From the NCBI RefSeq assembly GCF_001316005.1, contig NZ_BBBJ01000003.1, positions 62,001 to 126,000 of the forward strand: a stretch of 64,000 bases of DNA, in the 5' to 3' direction. Both the position numbers and the translations under genes were made by a program. This DNA is from Vulcanisaeta distributa JCM 11217. Lineage in GTDB: Archaea > Thermoproteota > Thermoprotei > Thermoproteales > Thermocladiaceae. The notes under the pieces were generated by a model. That model did no database searches, was not told the DNA's origin, and saw only the letters and a list, made by a program, of their open reading frames with translations. Shown piece by piece: positions 1 through 10,779 of the stretch (positions are counted from its first letter, which is position 1; each line of letters opens with the position of its first letter).

Positions 1-1
1 G

Positions 2-679
2 CAGGAATACGCAAGTCTCATTAAGTACCTGAGGGCTAAGATCCTCGAGAGACTCGGCATTAAGGCTGATTATGAGATTGACCCAACACACCTAGTTAGG
101 ATTGCTGAACTTAAGTTTGGCGTTTTCGTATCGATAGAGAAGCTCATGTACTCAGACGGCATGATCAAGAGGGTCCTTAGGGGGGGTAGTATGGGTACCA
201 TAAGGCCAATAAAGAACTTACTTGAGGATTCAGTAACCGCTGCAATACACGCGGCCTTTTACGATCCAAGGTTCTCGCCGATATCCATTGCCGAGTTTAA
301 GAACTGCGTCCTAGAGGTTACAGTGATATCCCCCCCATTAATGGATGTTGATATGGAATGGGTTAGGAATAACATGGTGCTTGGATATCACGGGCTGTAC
401 ATCGTTGATTCAGGTAAGGCGACAATCCTACTTCCACAAAAGGTGATTGAGATTGCGGAGAATTACTATCAACGGACGAATAAGCAACTCGGCATTAGTG
501 ATTTCATGAAGGAGCTATGTGATTCACTAAAGATGTGTAATCCCACGAGCATTAAGGCCTTTAAGACTCAAATAATATATGAACTACGCCCTGATGGTAA
601 TGTCATTGAACGCAAACTTTACCTTAATAGGTTACTAAGCAATAATCTAAAGCAACAGGCCGTGGCTAATGGACAGTAG
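2..679 (+). CDS. AMMECR1-domain protein (5' end outside window)
   Basis: The frame is open from base 2, so the N-terminus lies outside the window. The visible part has the AMMECR1 fold signature: a segment ending FVSIEK, then GTIRP, then AAFYDPRFSPIS followed by LEVTVISPP, and a later GLYIVDSGKATILLPQ. These match the conserved blocks of the AMMECR1/TIGR00296 family, whose biochemical role is not established; a link to nucleotide or radical-SAM chemistry has been suggested for relatives. A seven-G run at about 180-186 encodes Arg-Gly-Gly where the family usually has a single Gly. The gene ends 56 bases before the next one, which has its own TATA-like element. Family assignment is good; function is unknown. 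Confidence 0.75.
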   Translation, partial: QEYASLIKYLRAKILERLGIKADYEIDPTHLVRIAELKFGVFVSIEKLMYSDGMIKRVLRGGSMGTIRPIKNLLEDSVTAAIHAAFYDPRFSPISIAEFKNCVLEVTVISPPLMDVDMEWVRNNMVLGYHGLYIVDSGKATILLPQKVIEIAENYYQRTNKQLGISDFMKELCDSLKMCNPTSIKAFKTQIIYELRPDGNVIERKLYLNRLLSNNLKQQAVANGQ

Positions 680-744
680 GATTATTAACGACATTTTAAA
701 CACTAAAGATTTATTAAATCGGCCTATATTAAGAATTGAGGTAT

Positions 745-1449
745 ATGCCGGTCATGATTAAGTTTTACATGGTTGTGGGTAGGGATGAGGCTTATGAAAA
801 CGCCATTAGAAGCGTTGTCACGGAAGTTAGGGAGAAATTTAAGGGCAGCGAGAGGAATGTTAATGCCACATTCATTAGGATAAAGCCTGAGGCTGTTGAT
901 GCAGCTCTCAATGCATTAAACATGCCTGAAAACCAAGTACCGCAGAACCTCATATACCTGGTCAAGTCTATGAAGCAGGATGGCGTGACATCGTTACCGG
1001 CATTAATAATCAACGGTAGGAAGATATACGAGGGTCAATTACCGCCGCCGGATGTGGTTAAGCAGACGGTAATGGATGAGGTAGTTACCGCATTATCACC
1101 GCCACAAGCACCACAGCCAGCGCAGCCCGTGGCGCCTATTCAACAGCCAACTCCCCCCCCACCACCAAGCACTCCTCCGCCAGTACAACCCCCCCCACCA
1201 CCTCCACCACCGCCTATAGAGACTAAGCAGCCGGTCGAGACCGCAAAGACCGAGGCCGTGGCTATCGAGAAACCGCAATTACCACCAATACCTACGGCGC
1301 AAGCGCCATTACCGAGTGGCGTAAAGATAGTGGTGGGTAGACCAAGCGATTGCAGAGAATGCATTTACTACGGCGCGAATACAGGTACATGCCTATTATT
1401 TGGGTATAAAATAGTCGACCCAACAAGGCCTCCATGCAAGTCCTCATAA
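745..1449 (+). CDS. Thioredoxin-fold protein with Pro-rich linker and C-terminal four-Cys motif
   Basis: Residues about 1-105 read like a thioredoxin/DsbA-type alpha/beta fold (MIKFYMVVG start, and SLPALIINGRKIYEG, which resembles the cis-Pro region), but no CxxC active site is visible in this part. Then come about 75 residues rich in Pro, Gln and Ala, and a C-terminal segment with four Cys (DCRECIYYG, GTCLLFG, RPPC) that could bind zinc or an Fe-S cluster. I chose ATG 745 over the upstream TTG 736 because an AT-rich TATA-like element (TTTATTAAA, about 710-718) lies about 30 bases upstream. Several 6-7 base C runs in the linker may be over-called. I do not recognise a named family. Confidence 0.6.
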   Translation: MPVMIKFYMVVGRDEAYENAIRSVVTEVREKFKGSERNVNATFIRIKPEAVDAALNALNMPENQVPQNLIYLVKSMKQDGVTSLPALIINGRKIYEGQLPPPDVVKQTVMDEVVTALSPPQAPQPAQPVAPIQQPTPPPPPSTPPPVQPPPPPPPPPIETKQPVETAKTEAVAIEKPQLPPIPTAQAPLPSGVKIVVGRPSDCRECIYYGANTGTCLLFGYKIVDPTRPPCKSS

Positions 1450-1465
1450 TATCCTTTTAAGCTAC

Positions 1466-1741
1466 TTATAGTATTAAATCCACGGTATCGCCAAGGGCCT
1501 GCCCAGGCAATCCTCGCCTAAACCTAACAAGTAACTGACCGTGCTTACCCCCCCATACCCTAAGTACACTCCCTATTATCTCAGTCCCTGTTTTTGATCT
1601 CCACACGACCTTGGCATTAATGAACTTAGCGGCGTCTATCGCGGTTTCAACGCCCGGCACTATGATTATAGCATCCCTTGAGTAACCAATAGTGCCTCTC
1701 CTTATTGAGTATATCCTAGCCTTAACTGTCCTTGCCTGCAT
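1466..1741 (-). CDS. rpl35ae: 50S ribosomal protein L35Ae
   Basis: Small basic protein of the L35Ae family, a component of the archaeal/eukaryotic large ribosomal subunit. The family signature is clear: an N-terminal RIYSIRRGT, then KVVWRSKTGTEIIG, then LLVRFRRGLPGQALGD near the end. The frame stays open to a GTG at 1759, but ATG 1741 (MQARTVKARIYS) is the better start. The TATA box on this strand (1767-1776) lies about 30 bases before it, too close to the upstream GTG for that codon to be transcribed. The gene converges on the thioredoxin-like gene. Confidence 0.9.
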   Translation of the reverse strand: MQARTVKARIYSIRRGTIGYSRDAIIIVPGVETAIDAAKFINAKVVWRSKTGTEIIGSVLRVWGGKHGQLLVRFRRGLPGQALGDTVDLIL

Positions 1742-1766
1742 CGACACGTTACAAACCACAGCCCAG

Positions 1767-1776
1767 AATTTTTAAG
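1767..1776 (-). promoter_or_regulatory. TATA box of rpl35ae
   Basis: On the minus strand the sequence is CTTAAAAATT, centred about 30 bases upstream of ATG 1741. Archaeal TATA boxes sit about 26 bases before the transcript start, so this supports a (near-)leaderless mRNA and decides the start codon. Inferred from position and composition only. Confidence 0.5.
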
Positions 1777-1854
1777 CGCTACTTTCGTGAGTAATCGTGG
1801 CTAAGTCCCCGGAGGAATAATGCTTAAATTCTACAATTAGCCTTTGCCTATCGA

Positions 1855-4387
1855 ATGCCAATAGCGAGGCTTATTGAGTATAAGATCGCACTACCGTCAG
1901 AGCATGCCTTTGACCTATTGATGAATATCGGTAGCGCCGGTTACTTCATGCCAATAAATAGGCCAGGAGTAATACCGGCGCCTAGGGTACCAGGTGAGTA
2001 TTCTGAGAAGATTAGGAGGGTTGAGGACATATCCAGGGAGTTAGGTAGAGTACTAAATCAATACTCAATACCACCACCATCAACTCCGCATGAGGTTAAG
2101 ATTAGCCTATTCAATGAACTCCTTGAGTACATAATTGAGGATGGCGAGGACCTGCTTACGAGGATTAGGCAATACCTGGACTCTATTGAGGGTGTTAGGA
2201 ATGAATACATGAGGTTGAGAGGTGTCGTCGATGTTATGTCATCCGTTGGTGAGGTCATTATGGAAAGGCTGAGGCATTTCTTAGTTGATATCGTTCCATT
2301 AAGTGAGGAGGACTTTAGCGAGTTTAGGAATGCGGTTGCTAATTACGGTGCTGAGGCACTGCCTGTGAAGGTTCAGGATAGGTTTTATGTACTGGTGGTA
2401 TACCCTGAATGGGCTAAGCAGGGACTATTAAATGCATATAAGTTATTTAACACGAATCCTCTTGAAGTACCTACCAACGCTGACCTGGGCTCCATGAAGA
2501 GTAAGTTGGCGGAGTTGGAGAGTAGGTTGGGAAGGCTTGAGCAGGAATTTCGAGATTTCCTGACCAAGGTTAGCGATAGGGCTTACGCGATTATTGACCT
2601 TTCAGATACAATAACTAATATAGTTAGGCAGTACATGGATTCGGCTATTCCTGAGGGTAAGGACGTAGGTGATAGGTTAACGCAGTTAATTAATTCGGTA
2701 AATGATGCTAGGAATAGAATTAGGGAGCTGGAGATAGTGCATGAGGTTCTAGGGTACATGAAGAAGGCCGGTATCTCCTTCGAGGGCCTTAGTAGGCTTA
2801 GGATCAGGGTATTCGCGATTAAGGGTGGCGTGAACGAGGACTTCATTAAGGGACTTATGTACATTAAACGTGATATTGAGGGTACGGACCTATCAATACT
2901 CACGCTCATAGAGCCTCCAGAGGACCTGGACGTGAAGTCACTGGGTAAGGAGGTTTATGAAATAGGTAGGGACTACCTAGTCGATATTAAGTCGGCATTT
3001 GAATTAACAGGTAGGGAGTTAACGGACCTAAGGTCTAGGCTTAAGGACCTGGAGAGGGAGTATGAGGAGTTTGTGAAGGAGTTTAACGAGGTCTCTACTT
3101 ACGGCGTTGATGGCATTAGTAAGGTCAGTGGTGATGTAGTGACGATCGCGGGTTACGTTAAGGAGAGCCTATCAAGTAAATTCGATGACTTATTAGCGTC
3201 ATTACTCAGTAAATTAGCCATTGATGCCAGGGTTAGGAAGGAGAGTAAGGTCGTTTATGTCAGGGAAATAGAGCCGGAGAAGGCGCCAACGCTTGAGGAG
3301 TATCCGAAGCCCATTGATGCGTTTAAGAAGATAACATACATGTATGGAGTACCGAAGTACACGGAGATAAGCCCAATAATACTAACCTTCATATTATTCC
3401 CAGCCTTCTACGGCTGGATGTACCCAGACCTGGGCCACGGCGTAGTACTATCCTTATTCGGCTATGCCCTGTACAAGTCCCGTTACAAGGGACCTAATGC
3501 CTTTCTACGCTCTATATTCGGTGGTAAGTACTCAACGTGGGGGTTGATATTCTTGATGGCGGGTATTTGGTCCATAGCATTCACCTTCATTGAAAGTGGT
3601 ACGGTATTTGGAATAGAGGTATTACCGGCGCCTTCAGGCTTGTTCATGTTAGTGGTACGGCATTGGAGGTGCTCTCCGACTCGATTTACGCAATGCTCAC
3701 GGTGTCAATAATTGTTGGTATAGTATCATTATTGTTGGCATTCGCATTTAAGGCAATTAATGCCTACAGGGGGGGTGGTGAGAGGGACTTGGCCATTGGA
3801 TTCTATGTACCACTGTTCTTCTTCTTCTTATTCCTTGTACTTGCCCTAATGGGCCGGGGGGGTTCGTGCCAGTCATAAGAATTGGTGAAAAGACCCCACT
3901 ATTACAGCCGTTATACCCCCTATTCAACGTAATAAAGAGCTTAATGTGGTATTGGGTATACGCCGTGTTTGCTACGTTAGTAATACTAGTGTATTCACTG
4001 TTTTACTTCAGGGCTAAGTATAGGGGGGGTGTTCCTGGATTTAGTGTTGCGCAATTAGCCGTTGAGGTTGGTGCTGAGGCTGCAATACCAAGTCTCACGA
4101 ATACTATATCCTTCATGAGGCTGAGTATTGTGGCTATAATGCACGCCGTATTCACGGCAATGACTTACGCATGGGCAACATCCCTTGGGTTACTGACCCC
4201 CCCAGCCGGTTTAGCCGTATTGATAGTCTTCAACCTATTAATAATACTTGGTGAGGGCTTTGTAGCCTTTGTGCAAAGTCTTAGGCTTCACTTCTATGAG
4301 ATGTACACGAAGTTCTTCAGCGGTGCCGGTGTATTATTTATACCATTCACACTGGGCTTAAGGTGGGTTAGGCTTCTCATAGTCTAG
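1855..4387 (+). CDS. atpI: A-type ATP synthase/V-type ATPase subunit I (two frame breaks)
   Basis: Subunit a/I of the archaeal A-type ATPase, the membrane stator that carries the proton (or sodium) half-channels. The first about 480 residues are the long coiled-coil cytoplasmic domain; then come ITYMYGVPKYTEISP and YGWMYPDLGHG, classic for the family, and about seven membrane segments. The frame is broken twice: near 3654, where GGG appears as GG inside the expected FMLVGTALEVLS, and at the G run 3857-3863, where five G restore the frame and seven are present. Spliced, the protein is about 840 residues, a little longer than usual for the family. A TATA-like GCTTAAATT lies about 28 bases before ATG 1855. 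The other ATPase subunits are not in the window. Confidence 0.88.
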
Positions 4388-4430
4388 GTATAAAAAGTAT
4401 ATATAGGGCCTTAAGGTACTTATTAATTGC

Positions 4431-4934
4431 ATGGCAATACCCCGCGTTAGGGATGTGATGAAGGAGGTTCTCATAACCGTGAGGGATGATGAACCATTAA
4501 CTGAGGTCATCAGGATAATGAATGAGAGGAACATCGGATCAATAATAGTGACTAATGAGGAGGGTAGAGCCGTTGGTGTGTTTACTGAGCGAGATTTATT
4601 GAGATTGGTTGCGAGTAACGTAGGCCTTGACGCATTAACGGTCGGTGATGTAATGACGAGGAACGTCATAGTCATCGAGGAGGATGCCAGCCTAATAAAG
4701 GCGGTCCATATAATGGCTAAGCACGGTATTAGGCACCTACCAATTGTTGATGAGGATGGCAAGGTCGTGGGTATAATATCGATTAGGGATGCCGCAATAG
4801 CATTGGCGAGGCTTCTCGTCGATATGAACGTGAAGGAGCTTGGCGCCACAGAGGAGGAGGTGAGCATGATTAGGGATCTCGTAAATATTGATGAGGGGGG
4901 GTTTAGGCTATTTAATCGTTATTACGTAGGGTAA
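4431..4934 (+). CDS. CBS-domain pair protein
   Basis: Two tandem CBS domains (about residues 8-60 and 72-125), each with the usual pattern: VRDVMKEVLITV and GVFTERDLLRLV, then VGDVMTRNVIVI and GIISIRDAAIAL. Paired CBS domains bind adenine nucleotides and act as energy or ligand sensors; stand-alone versions of this size are abundant in Thermoproteales and their partners are mostly unknown. A strong promoter, TATAAAAAG then TATATATAGG at about 4390-4407, precedes ATG 4431 at leaderless distance. The 3' end overlaps the convergent lysO-like gene by 27 bases. A seven-G run near the C-terminus may have added a Gly. Confidence 0.85.
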   Translation: MAIPRVRDVMKEVLITVRDDEPLTEVIRIMNERNIGSIIVTNEEGRAVGVFTERDLLRLVASNVGLDALTVGDVMTRNVIVIEEDASLIKAVHIMAKHGIRHLPIVDEDGKVVGIISIRDAAIALARLLVDMNVKELGATEEEVSMIRDLVNIDEGGFRLFNRYYVG

Positions 4935-5844
4935 TAACTCAGGAAGTACCATCGTTATTACGAAACCATTAATAAACGCTATGAAGCCACCGGTCTCACC
5001 CATGTAAAGTCTATAGATCGGTAATGTATCATCCATAGATGTTGCACCACCAATCGATACCAGGGATACATCCCTAAAACCCGCAATCACGATTAGGGGG
5101 GGAATTAATAAGTACGTTAATTGCTCCCTAAGGAAATTGGCTAAAAAGGCCAGGTGCCCACGGCAGGCCCAAACCTAACGCTAAGCAGGGTCCAGCCAAT
5201 GAGTACCACCCCCCCATCCCCCCCATTGACACTCCAAGAGACGCCGCTAATGGTATTCCAACTAGGTAGTGCAGTATTAAGCCACTAACGGAACTACCCA
5301 GTAATGATGTTACTGCGATCACTATACCAAGGTATCCCTGAGTGAGCAATGACATGCTTATTGATGAACCGATATCAAGACCAATCACCAGTATTAATAC
5401 GAATAGCTCAGACGCTATTAAGTAACTAATTATATTCATTATTAACCTGAACCTAATGTAATAACCGAGCAACCAACCAATTACTAAAATAATTAATAAT
5501 GTCAATGGCAACCTAGTGTTAATATTGAAATCTCCATTCACGTTAATCTCCATCATACGCTTGGTATTGATTATGATGCCTATGGGCATTGTAAAGACTA
5601 GGCTCATTATTATAGAGAGTATGGCATAGATTACTGAGTAAAGAATTATGCGTAAAACGTAGTTACTAGCCACGATATTGCCTGCCCAAAGGGCCATCGT
5701 GAATATTAACGCCATAACCACGTATTGCAGGTAATTACCAATACCAAGCTTCTTAACTCTGCCTTTAAATGCGTATCCAATGGCCATGGTTATTGGAAAC
5801 ACCACCAGGAATAGGTCACCAATAATGTCGGCAATGTTTAGCAC
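4908..5844 (-). CDS. lysO: LysO-family lysine exporter, DUF340 (one frame break)
   Basis: Polytopic membrane protein of the LysO (YbjE/DUF340) family, which exports lysine and toxic analogues such as thialysine. The N-terminal half has several hydrophobic helices; the diagnostic C-terminal half reads GGWYSLAGP, then AGFRDVSLVSIGGATSMDDT and a final hydrophobic FINGFVITMVLPELLPY. The two halves are in different frames. The break is at the T run near 5141-5145 (five A on the top strand where four restore GLLANFLREQ). Spliced length is about 310 residues, normal for the family. It stands alone, convergent with the CBS gene; no lysine biosynthesis genes are adjacent. A seven-G run gives SMGGMGGW where relatives have a shorter Gly stretch. 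Confidence 0.82.
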
Positions 5845-5926
5845 ATGGCTCTCTAAAAGGCTCTACTTTTAATTCTTAACAAATACCTATTTATTGTTGG
5901 GTTGCGAATTAATGAATTGAGGAGTA

Positions 5927-6887
5927 ATGCCCCCCCAGGAAAGCATGGATTTAGAGGATTTGGAGGGTATTGGTCCAAAGACTGCGCAATTACTTAAGTC
6001 CAAGGGAATACTCAGCATTAGGCACTTGGCGCTTTTCAATCCTGAGGAGCTCATCGAGTTAACAGACATGACACCTGATAGGGTTGAGAAGATACTGAGG
6101 TCCGCAAGGGACATCGTGTTTGGCAGCAATAGGGTCTCAAGGGCAACGGACTTAGCCAAGAATTTCGAGGGCATTGTTAGGTTAAAGACAAATGTTAGGG
6201 CTATTGATGAATTACTACAGGGCGGCTTAGAGCCCAAGGCCATTTATGAATTCGCCGGTGAGTTTGGTACGGGCAAGACCCAGCTTTGCCATCAACTTTC
6301 AGTGACGGTTCAGTTGGGCCAGGATAGGGGGGTGGTGTTGGTGGTTCAGCTGTTTACCTGGATACTGAGGAGCGTTCTCGCCAAATAGGATTGTTAATAT
6401 CGCCCAGAGGTTTGACCTGGATCCTAATGAGGCCCTGGATAATATATACGTCATTAAGGTGGTCAATGCCGCGGACCTCGAGGATAGGATTAAGTTTGAT
6501 GTTGTCAAGCTTGTTGAGCAGGCTAACGTTAAGCTTATCGTGGTTGACTCAATAATAGCCCTTTACAGGGCTGAGTTTAAGGGTAGGGAGAGACTTGCTG
6601 AGAGGCAGCAGAGGCTTAATTACATACTTGATTGGTTGATGAGGATCGCCAAAGTCTACAATGTGTATGTGGTACTCACAAACCAAGTTCTTGACGTGCC
6701 AATGGGCTACATTGAAGTTAAGAGACCTGCTGGTGGTAATGTGCTGGCCCACGCGGTTACGCACAGGCTATTCCTTAGGAAGTCTAAGGAGGATATTAAG
6801 GTCATGGAGGTTCTCGACTCACCTAGATTACCGTTTAAGGCTAGTGCCATGTTTAGGATCACGGATAAGGGAGTTGAGGATGTATAG
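5927..6887 (+). CDS. radA: DNA repair and recombination protein RadA (two frame breaks)
   Basis: Archaeal RecA/Rad51 recombinase that forms filaments on single-stranded DNA and drives strand exchange. An N-terminal helix-hairpin-helix domain (LEDLEGIGPKTAQLL) is followed by Walker A (GEFGTGKTQLCHQL), Walker B (VKLIVVDSIIALYR) and the C-terminal DNA-binding loops (VLTNQV, PAGGNVLAHA). The frame breaks in the G6 run at about 6326-6331 (four or seven G restore RGGVGGSAVYLDTEE) and again near 6376 (TTT appears as TT in EERFSPNRIVNIAQ). Both sit within about 50 bases, so the product would be destroyed if they were real. Followed after 48 bases by the DRG-type GTPase gene. Confidence 0.92.
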
Positions 6888-6935
6888 TTCGGTTCGTAAA
6901 TTATTTAATTCATAGAGTATTATTAATTCCTAGTA

Positions 6936-8115
6936 ATGCCTGCGAACCTGCCGCCTGAGGCTAAGGCTAAGTGGTTGAAGGTAATGGAGGCTAAGACACC
7001 AGAGGAGAAGTTAAAGGCGCTTGAGGAGTTTCTAAGTGCAGTACCTAAGCATAAGGGTACGGAGAACCTTGTTCACTGGGCTAGGAGGAGAATGGCTCAG
7101 CTCCGGAGGGAGATCGAGGAGAGGAGGATTAAGGAGAGATCGTTGAGGTCCGGCGGCGGTGTCAATATCTACGTTGAGAAGGAGGGTGATGCCCAAGTCG
7201 TTGTTATTGGGCCACCATCATCAGGCAAGTCAAGCCTACTAAGGTGCCTAACAAATGTTAAGGTTGAACCAGATGATGTACCATTCTCATCCATTGAACC
7301 TATACCTGGCATGTTCATTTATGATAACGTCTATTTCCAACTCGTGAAATTGCCTTCAATAAATATTTACGATGCAGACTCAGACGTGAACTCCATGGCG
7401 TTATCAATGATTAGGAATGCAGATAGTGCAATAGTAGTTCTTGACGCTAGCGGTGACGTTGAGGTTCAGTATAACACCCTGAAGAGTATTTTGAGGGAGA
7501 ATGGAATATACATAGTGAGGCCTAGGGGGTTTCGTAACCATAGAAAGAAGACCAACTGGTGGCATTCAGGTTATTGGCAGGCTGGTTAATGGAACTGCTG
7601 AGGATGTTAAGAAGCTATTGGTTAGTTATGGCATAAATAATGCCCTGGTTGTGATTAATGGCGAGGCCACCCTGGACGATGTTGAGGAGTCGATATTTAA
7701 GGACATCGTGTACAAACCATCCCTCGTTTTAATAAATAAGGTTGACCTAGCAGATAATGACTATGTAAGGAACATCGCCACTAAACTGAGTAATGAGACG
7801 TTAGTGCTAACTGCATCGCTCAGGAACTGCATCATTGATTCTAAGGTGCTTAGTGAGTCATTGTTAAGGGTTATGGACTTGATAAGGGTCTACACTAAGG
7901 AGCCGGATGCCAGTACGTACTCACCAAAGCCCTTCGTACTTAAGAGAGGCTCAACGGTGGGTGACTTAGCGAAGAGAATCCATAGTAGGTTTTATGAGGG
8001 ATTTAGATACGCCAGGGTTTGGAGAATTGATAGATTCCCATCTGGCGTTAAGAGGGTTGGTATTAACTATGTCCTTAATGATGGTGATATCGTTGAAATA
8101 CACTCATCATTGTAG
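6936..8115 (+). CDS. DRG-family GTPase with TGS domain (one frame break)
   Basis: Member of the DRG/OBG GTPase family. An N-terminal basic helical region (residues 1-75) precedes the G domain with P-loop GPPSSGKSSLLRCL, a DVPFSS-IEPIPG switch region, and the NKVD specificity motif (LVLINKVDLADN). A C-terminal TGS domain (about 310-390: FVLKRGSTVGDLAKRIHS, ending VLNDGDIVEIHSSL) completes it. DRG proteins bind translating ribosomes with a zinc-finger partner in eukaryotes. The break lies at GGGGGTTT near 7527-7534; removing one base restores RGFVTIERRPTGGIQVIGR. Spliced length about 392 residues, normal for the family. Confidence 0.88.
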
Positions 8116-8156
8116 TGATGAATCCCTTATTAACTGGTTCCCGTATGTATTAAGTA

Positions 8157-8630
8157 ATGAGTTCACAATATAGCGAGTGCATTAGGTTGATTAGGGAGGT
8201 TCTCGAACGCCTAGAGGCAATTGAGGGAGAGCTTGACCTAATTAAGGAGGAATTGAGGGAGTTACATGGTCGGGATACCGCCCAGGTACAGGCAAGGTCT
8301 CAGCAATTGGGTGGTGGCTTACTTAAGGCGATAAGTAATAATTTGTTTCTTGATACGAGGGATGTGATGGCCAAGAGACTCCTTAAGAGATTGATAGATG
8401 AGGGGGGGAAGGTGGTGGTGCTAAGGGATGAGGCAGCAAATAGGGAGGTGGTCACAACTAAGGAGATTATTAGAAAGTTGCTTAGTAAATTACCAATATC
8501 GATTAATGACATTGACAAGCTTAGTGATAGGGAGTATGAATTATTAACAATACTGAATAGGTTGGGGGGGTATGTATTACTGAGGGATAATAAGTACGTA
8601 ATTTCAGAGACTGCAAAAGAATTTATTTAA
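8157..8630 (+). CDS. Conserved hypothetical protein, N-terminal coiled coil
   Basis: Protein of 157 residues with no family I recognise. Residues 1-45 form an amphipathic, heptad-like coiled coil (LIREVLERLEAIEGELDLIKE in style). The rest is a small alpha/beta or winged-helix-like domain with VVTTKEIIRKLLSKLPIS and a C-terminal YVLLRDNKYVISETAKEF that reads like a wing. It lies between the DRG GTPase and rfcS with short gaps (41 and 23 bases), so co-transcription is likely. A link with replication or translation is only suggested by context. Confidence 0.6.
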   Translation: MSSQYSECIRLIREVLERLEAIEGELDLIKEELRELHGRDTAQVQARSQQLGGGLLKAISNNLFLDTRDVMAKRLLKRLIDEGGKVVVLRDEAANREVVTTKEIIRKLLSKLPISINDIDKLSDREYELLTILNRLGGYVLLRDNKYVISETAKEFI

Positions 8631-8653
8631 GAAATGGAGAAAAGAGGTAGCGC

Positions 8654-9644
8654 ATGTCATCTGAGGAAGTACTGTGGGTTGAGAAGTACCGCCCCACGAG
8701 GATTGATGACATTATTGACCAGGATCACGTTAAGGCGAGGGTAAAGGAGATGCTGGCAAACGGCAATATCCCACACCTACTATTCTTCGGCCCTCCTGGT
8801 ACTGGTAAGACTACGATGGCTCTTGCCATTGCCCATGAGCTTTATGGTGATGCCTGGCGTGAAAACACACTAGAACTCAATGCTAGTGACGAGAGGGGGC
8901 ATTGCGATGATTAGGGAGAAGGTCAAGGAGTTCGCGAAGACCATGCCTACTGTGAAAGCGCCCTTTAGATTAATAATTCTTGATGAGGCCGATAACATGA
9001 CACCTGATGCCCAGCAGGCCCTTAGGAGGATAATGGAGATGTACACGACCTCCGTCAGATTTATCCTTCTTGCAAATTACCCCCCCTCCGGCATTATCGA
9101 GCCAATACAATCAAGGTGCTCCCTATTCAGGTTTTCTCCCTTACCTAGGGATGCTGTTCTTGGTAGGCTTAGGGAGATTGCTTCGAGGGAGGGTGTTAAG
9201 GTTACTGATGAGGCCCTCGAGGCCATATGGGACATAAGCCAGGGAGACATGAGAAAAGCAATAAACACACTACAGGCAGCGGCATCATTAGGTGGTTTAG
9301 TTGATGAGGAGGCAGTTTACAGGGCGTTGGGCAAGGTTAGCCCAACCAGGGTTAGGGCGATAATTACTGAGGCTGTGATTGGCGATTTTGGTAAAGCCGT
9401 TAGGGAGGTTATGTCGTTAATAAGGGATGAGGGTGCCGATCCGCTTGACATTATTAAGATAATTCATAGGGAGGTTGTTTCAACGACATCGCAGTTAAAG
9501 GTTCCCGAGGAGCTTAAGCCTAAGGCTGTTTATATTGTTAGTGAGCATCATTATAGGTTACTCAGGGGGGGGTCGAGTGGTGAGTTACAGGTCTATGGCT
9601 TGCTAGCCAGAATTAGGAGGTTGCTTCGTGAGGGTTATAAATAA
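8654..9644 (+). CDS. rfcS: Replication factor C small subunit (one frame break)
   Basis: Clamp-loader AAA+ ATPase that opens PCNA onto primed DNA together with the large subunit. Seen: [15 protein letters not shown], Walker [23 protein letters not shown], Walker [15 protein letters not shown] motif ([14 protein letters not shown]), and the C-terminal collar. The break is at GAGAGGGGGC (about 8892-8896): five G are present, four restore [15 protein letters not shown]. Spliced length is about 330 residues, as expected. Near the end the run at about 9565-9572 has eight G and encodes RGGSS. The large subunit is not in the window. Confidence 0.92.
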
Positions 9645-9713
9645 CTTTTTACGGGGAGAAAGGTTTATAAATAATTAAACAATACGCGAAAAGCTTTAAT
9701 AGGGGGGATATTT

Positions 9714-10729
9714 ATGTCTAACCCCCCCGAACAGGAAAGGAAGGATCAGCAAGGTGGTTCTAATTTATTAAGTAAGTTGAAGGTATCAGGTAAGATTATA
9801 GAATTCAAATCTGAAGGTGAGGAGAAACTCGTATGCCCATACTGTGGTTCAACCACGTTCATATTTGATTATGAGAATGGTCAAGTAATCTGTGCCAAGT
9901 GTGGTTCGGTTGTTCTTGAGCATGTTATTGACTTAAGCCTGAGTGGAGGGCTTTCACGGCTGAGGAGAAGGAGACTAGGGCGAGGGCTGGTGGTCCACTT
10001 AATAGGTTAACCAGTGAGGCCTTGACCACAACGATTGATTGGGCGACTAAGGATGCGAGTGGTAAGGAGCTTGATATTAAGAGGAAGCTTGAGATTCTGA
10101 AGTATAGGAAGTGGCAGCAGAGGGTTAGAGTTCAGACGAGTTATGAGCGTAACATCATACAGGCAATGAATGAGTTGAGCAGGATATCATCTCAGCTAGG
10201 CATTCCTAAGGCGTGCGTTGATGAGGCTATGGGCATTTACGAGCAGGTATTAACCAAGGGCTTGGTTAGGGGGGGTAGGAGTGTTGAGGCTATTGTGGCT
10301 GCCTGCCTACACATGGCCTGCAGGAAGATCGGTATGCCTAGGAGCCTTGATGAGATTAGCCAATACACTAGGGCGAGTAGGAAGGAGGTCGCTAGGTGCT
10401 TCAGACTCATTGCGAGGGAGTTAGGCGTTAAATTACCACTTAGTGATCCTAAACTCTATGTTCCCAGGATTGTTGAGCAATTGAAGCTAAGTGGTGAAAT
10501 ACTTAAGGAGGCGTTGAACATACTCGAGCAGGCAAAGAGGAAGGGTTTAACGGCTGGTAAGGATCCAGCCGGTCTCGCTGCAGCCGCCGTATACATAGCA
10601 TCCCTACTTAAGGGTGAGGTAAGGACTCAGAAGGAGGTTGCCATGGCTGCCCAGGTTACTGAGGTCACCGTTAGGAATAGGTATAAGGAGTTGGCTAGGG
10701 AGTTGAACATTAAAATACCGATAAAGTAA
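9714..10729 (+). CDS. tfb: Transcription initiation factor B (TFB; one frame break)
   Basis: Archaeal TFIIB homologue that binds TBP-TATA complexes and recruits RNA polymerase. An N-terminal zinc ribbon ([11 protein letters not shown] ... [10 protein letters not shown], residues about 43-65) is followed by the B-reader/linker and two cyclin-fold repeats (for example [18 protein letters not shown] and [10 protein letters not shown]). The frame breaks near 9936, where AGCCTGAG should read AGCCCTGAG to give [16 protein letters not shown]. Spliced length about 338 residues. Upstream, TTTATAAATAATT (about 9663-9675) and CTTTAATAGG (about 9692-9701) are TATA candidates, the second at leaderless distance. 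Confidence 0.92.
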
Positions 10730-10779
10730 GTTAAAAGCCTTTAAAAATCAATAATTTCCTTAATCCTCCTGGGATCTAG

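Noticed and set aside
1096-1364. Open frames on the minus strand full of Trp, Gly or Cys
   Set aside because: They are the complement of the Pro-rich linker of the thioredoxin-like gene; the repeats come from C-rich codons.
8115-8160. GTGATGA as a possible box C after the DRG-type GTPase
   Set aside because: No CTGA box at guide distance (only CTGG); a chance motif in the gap.
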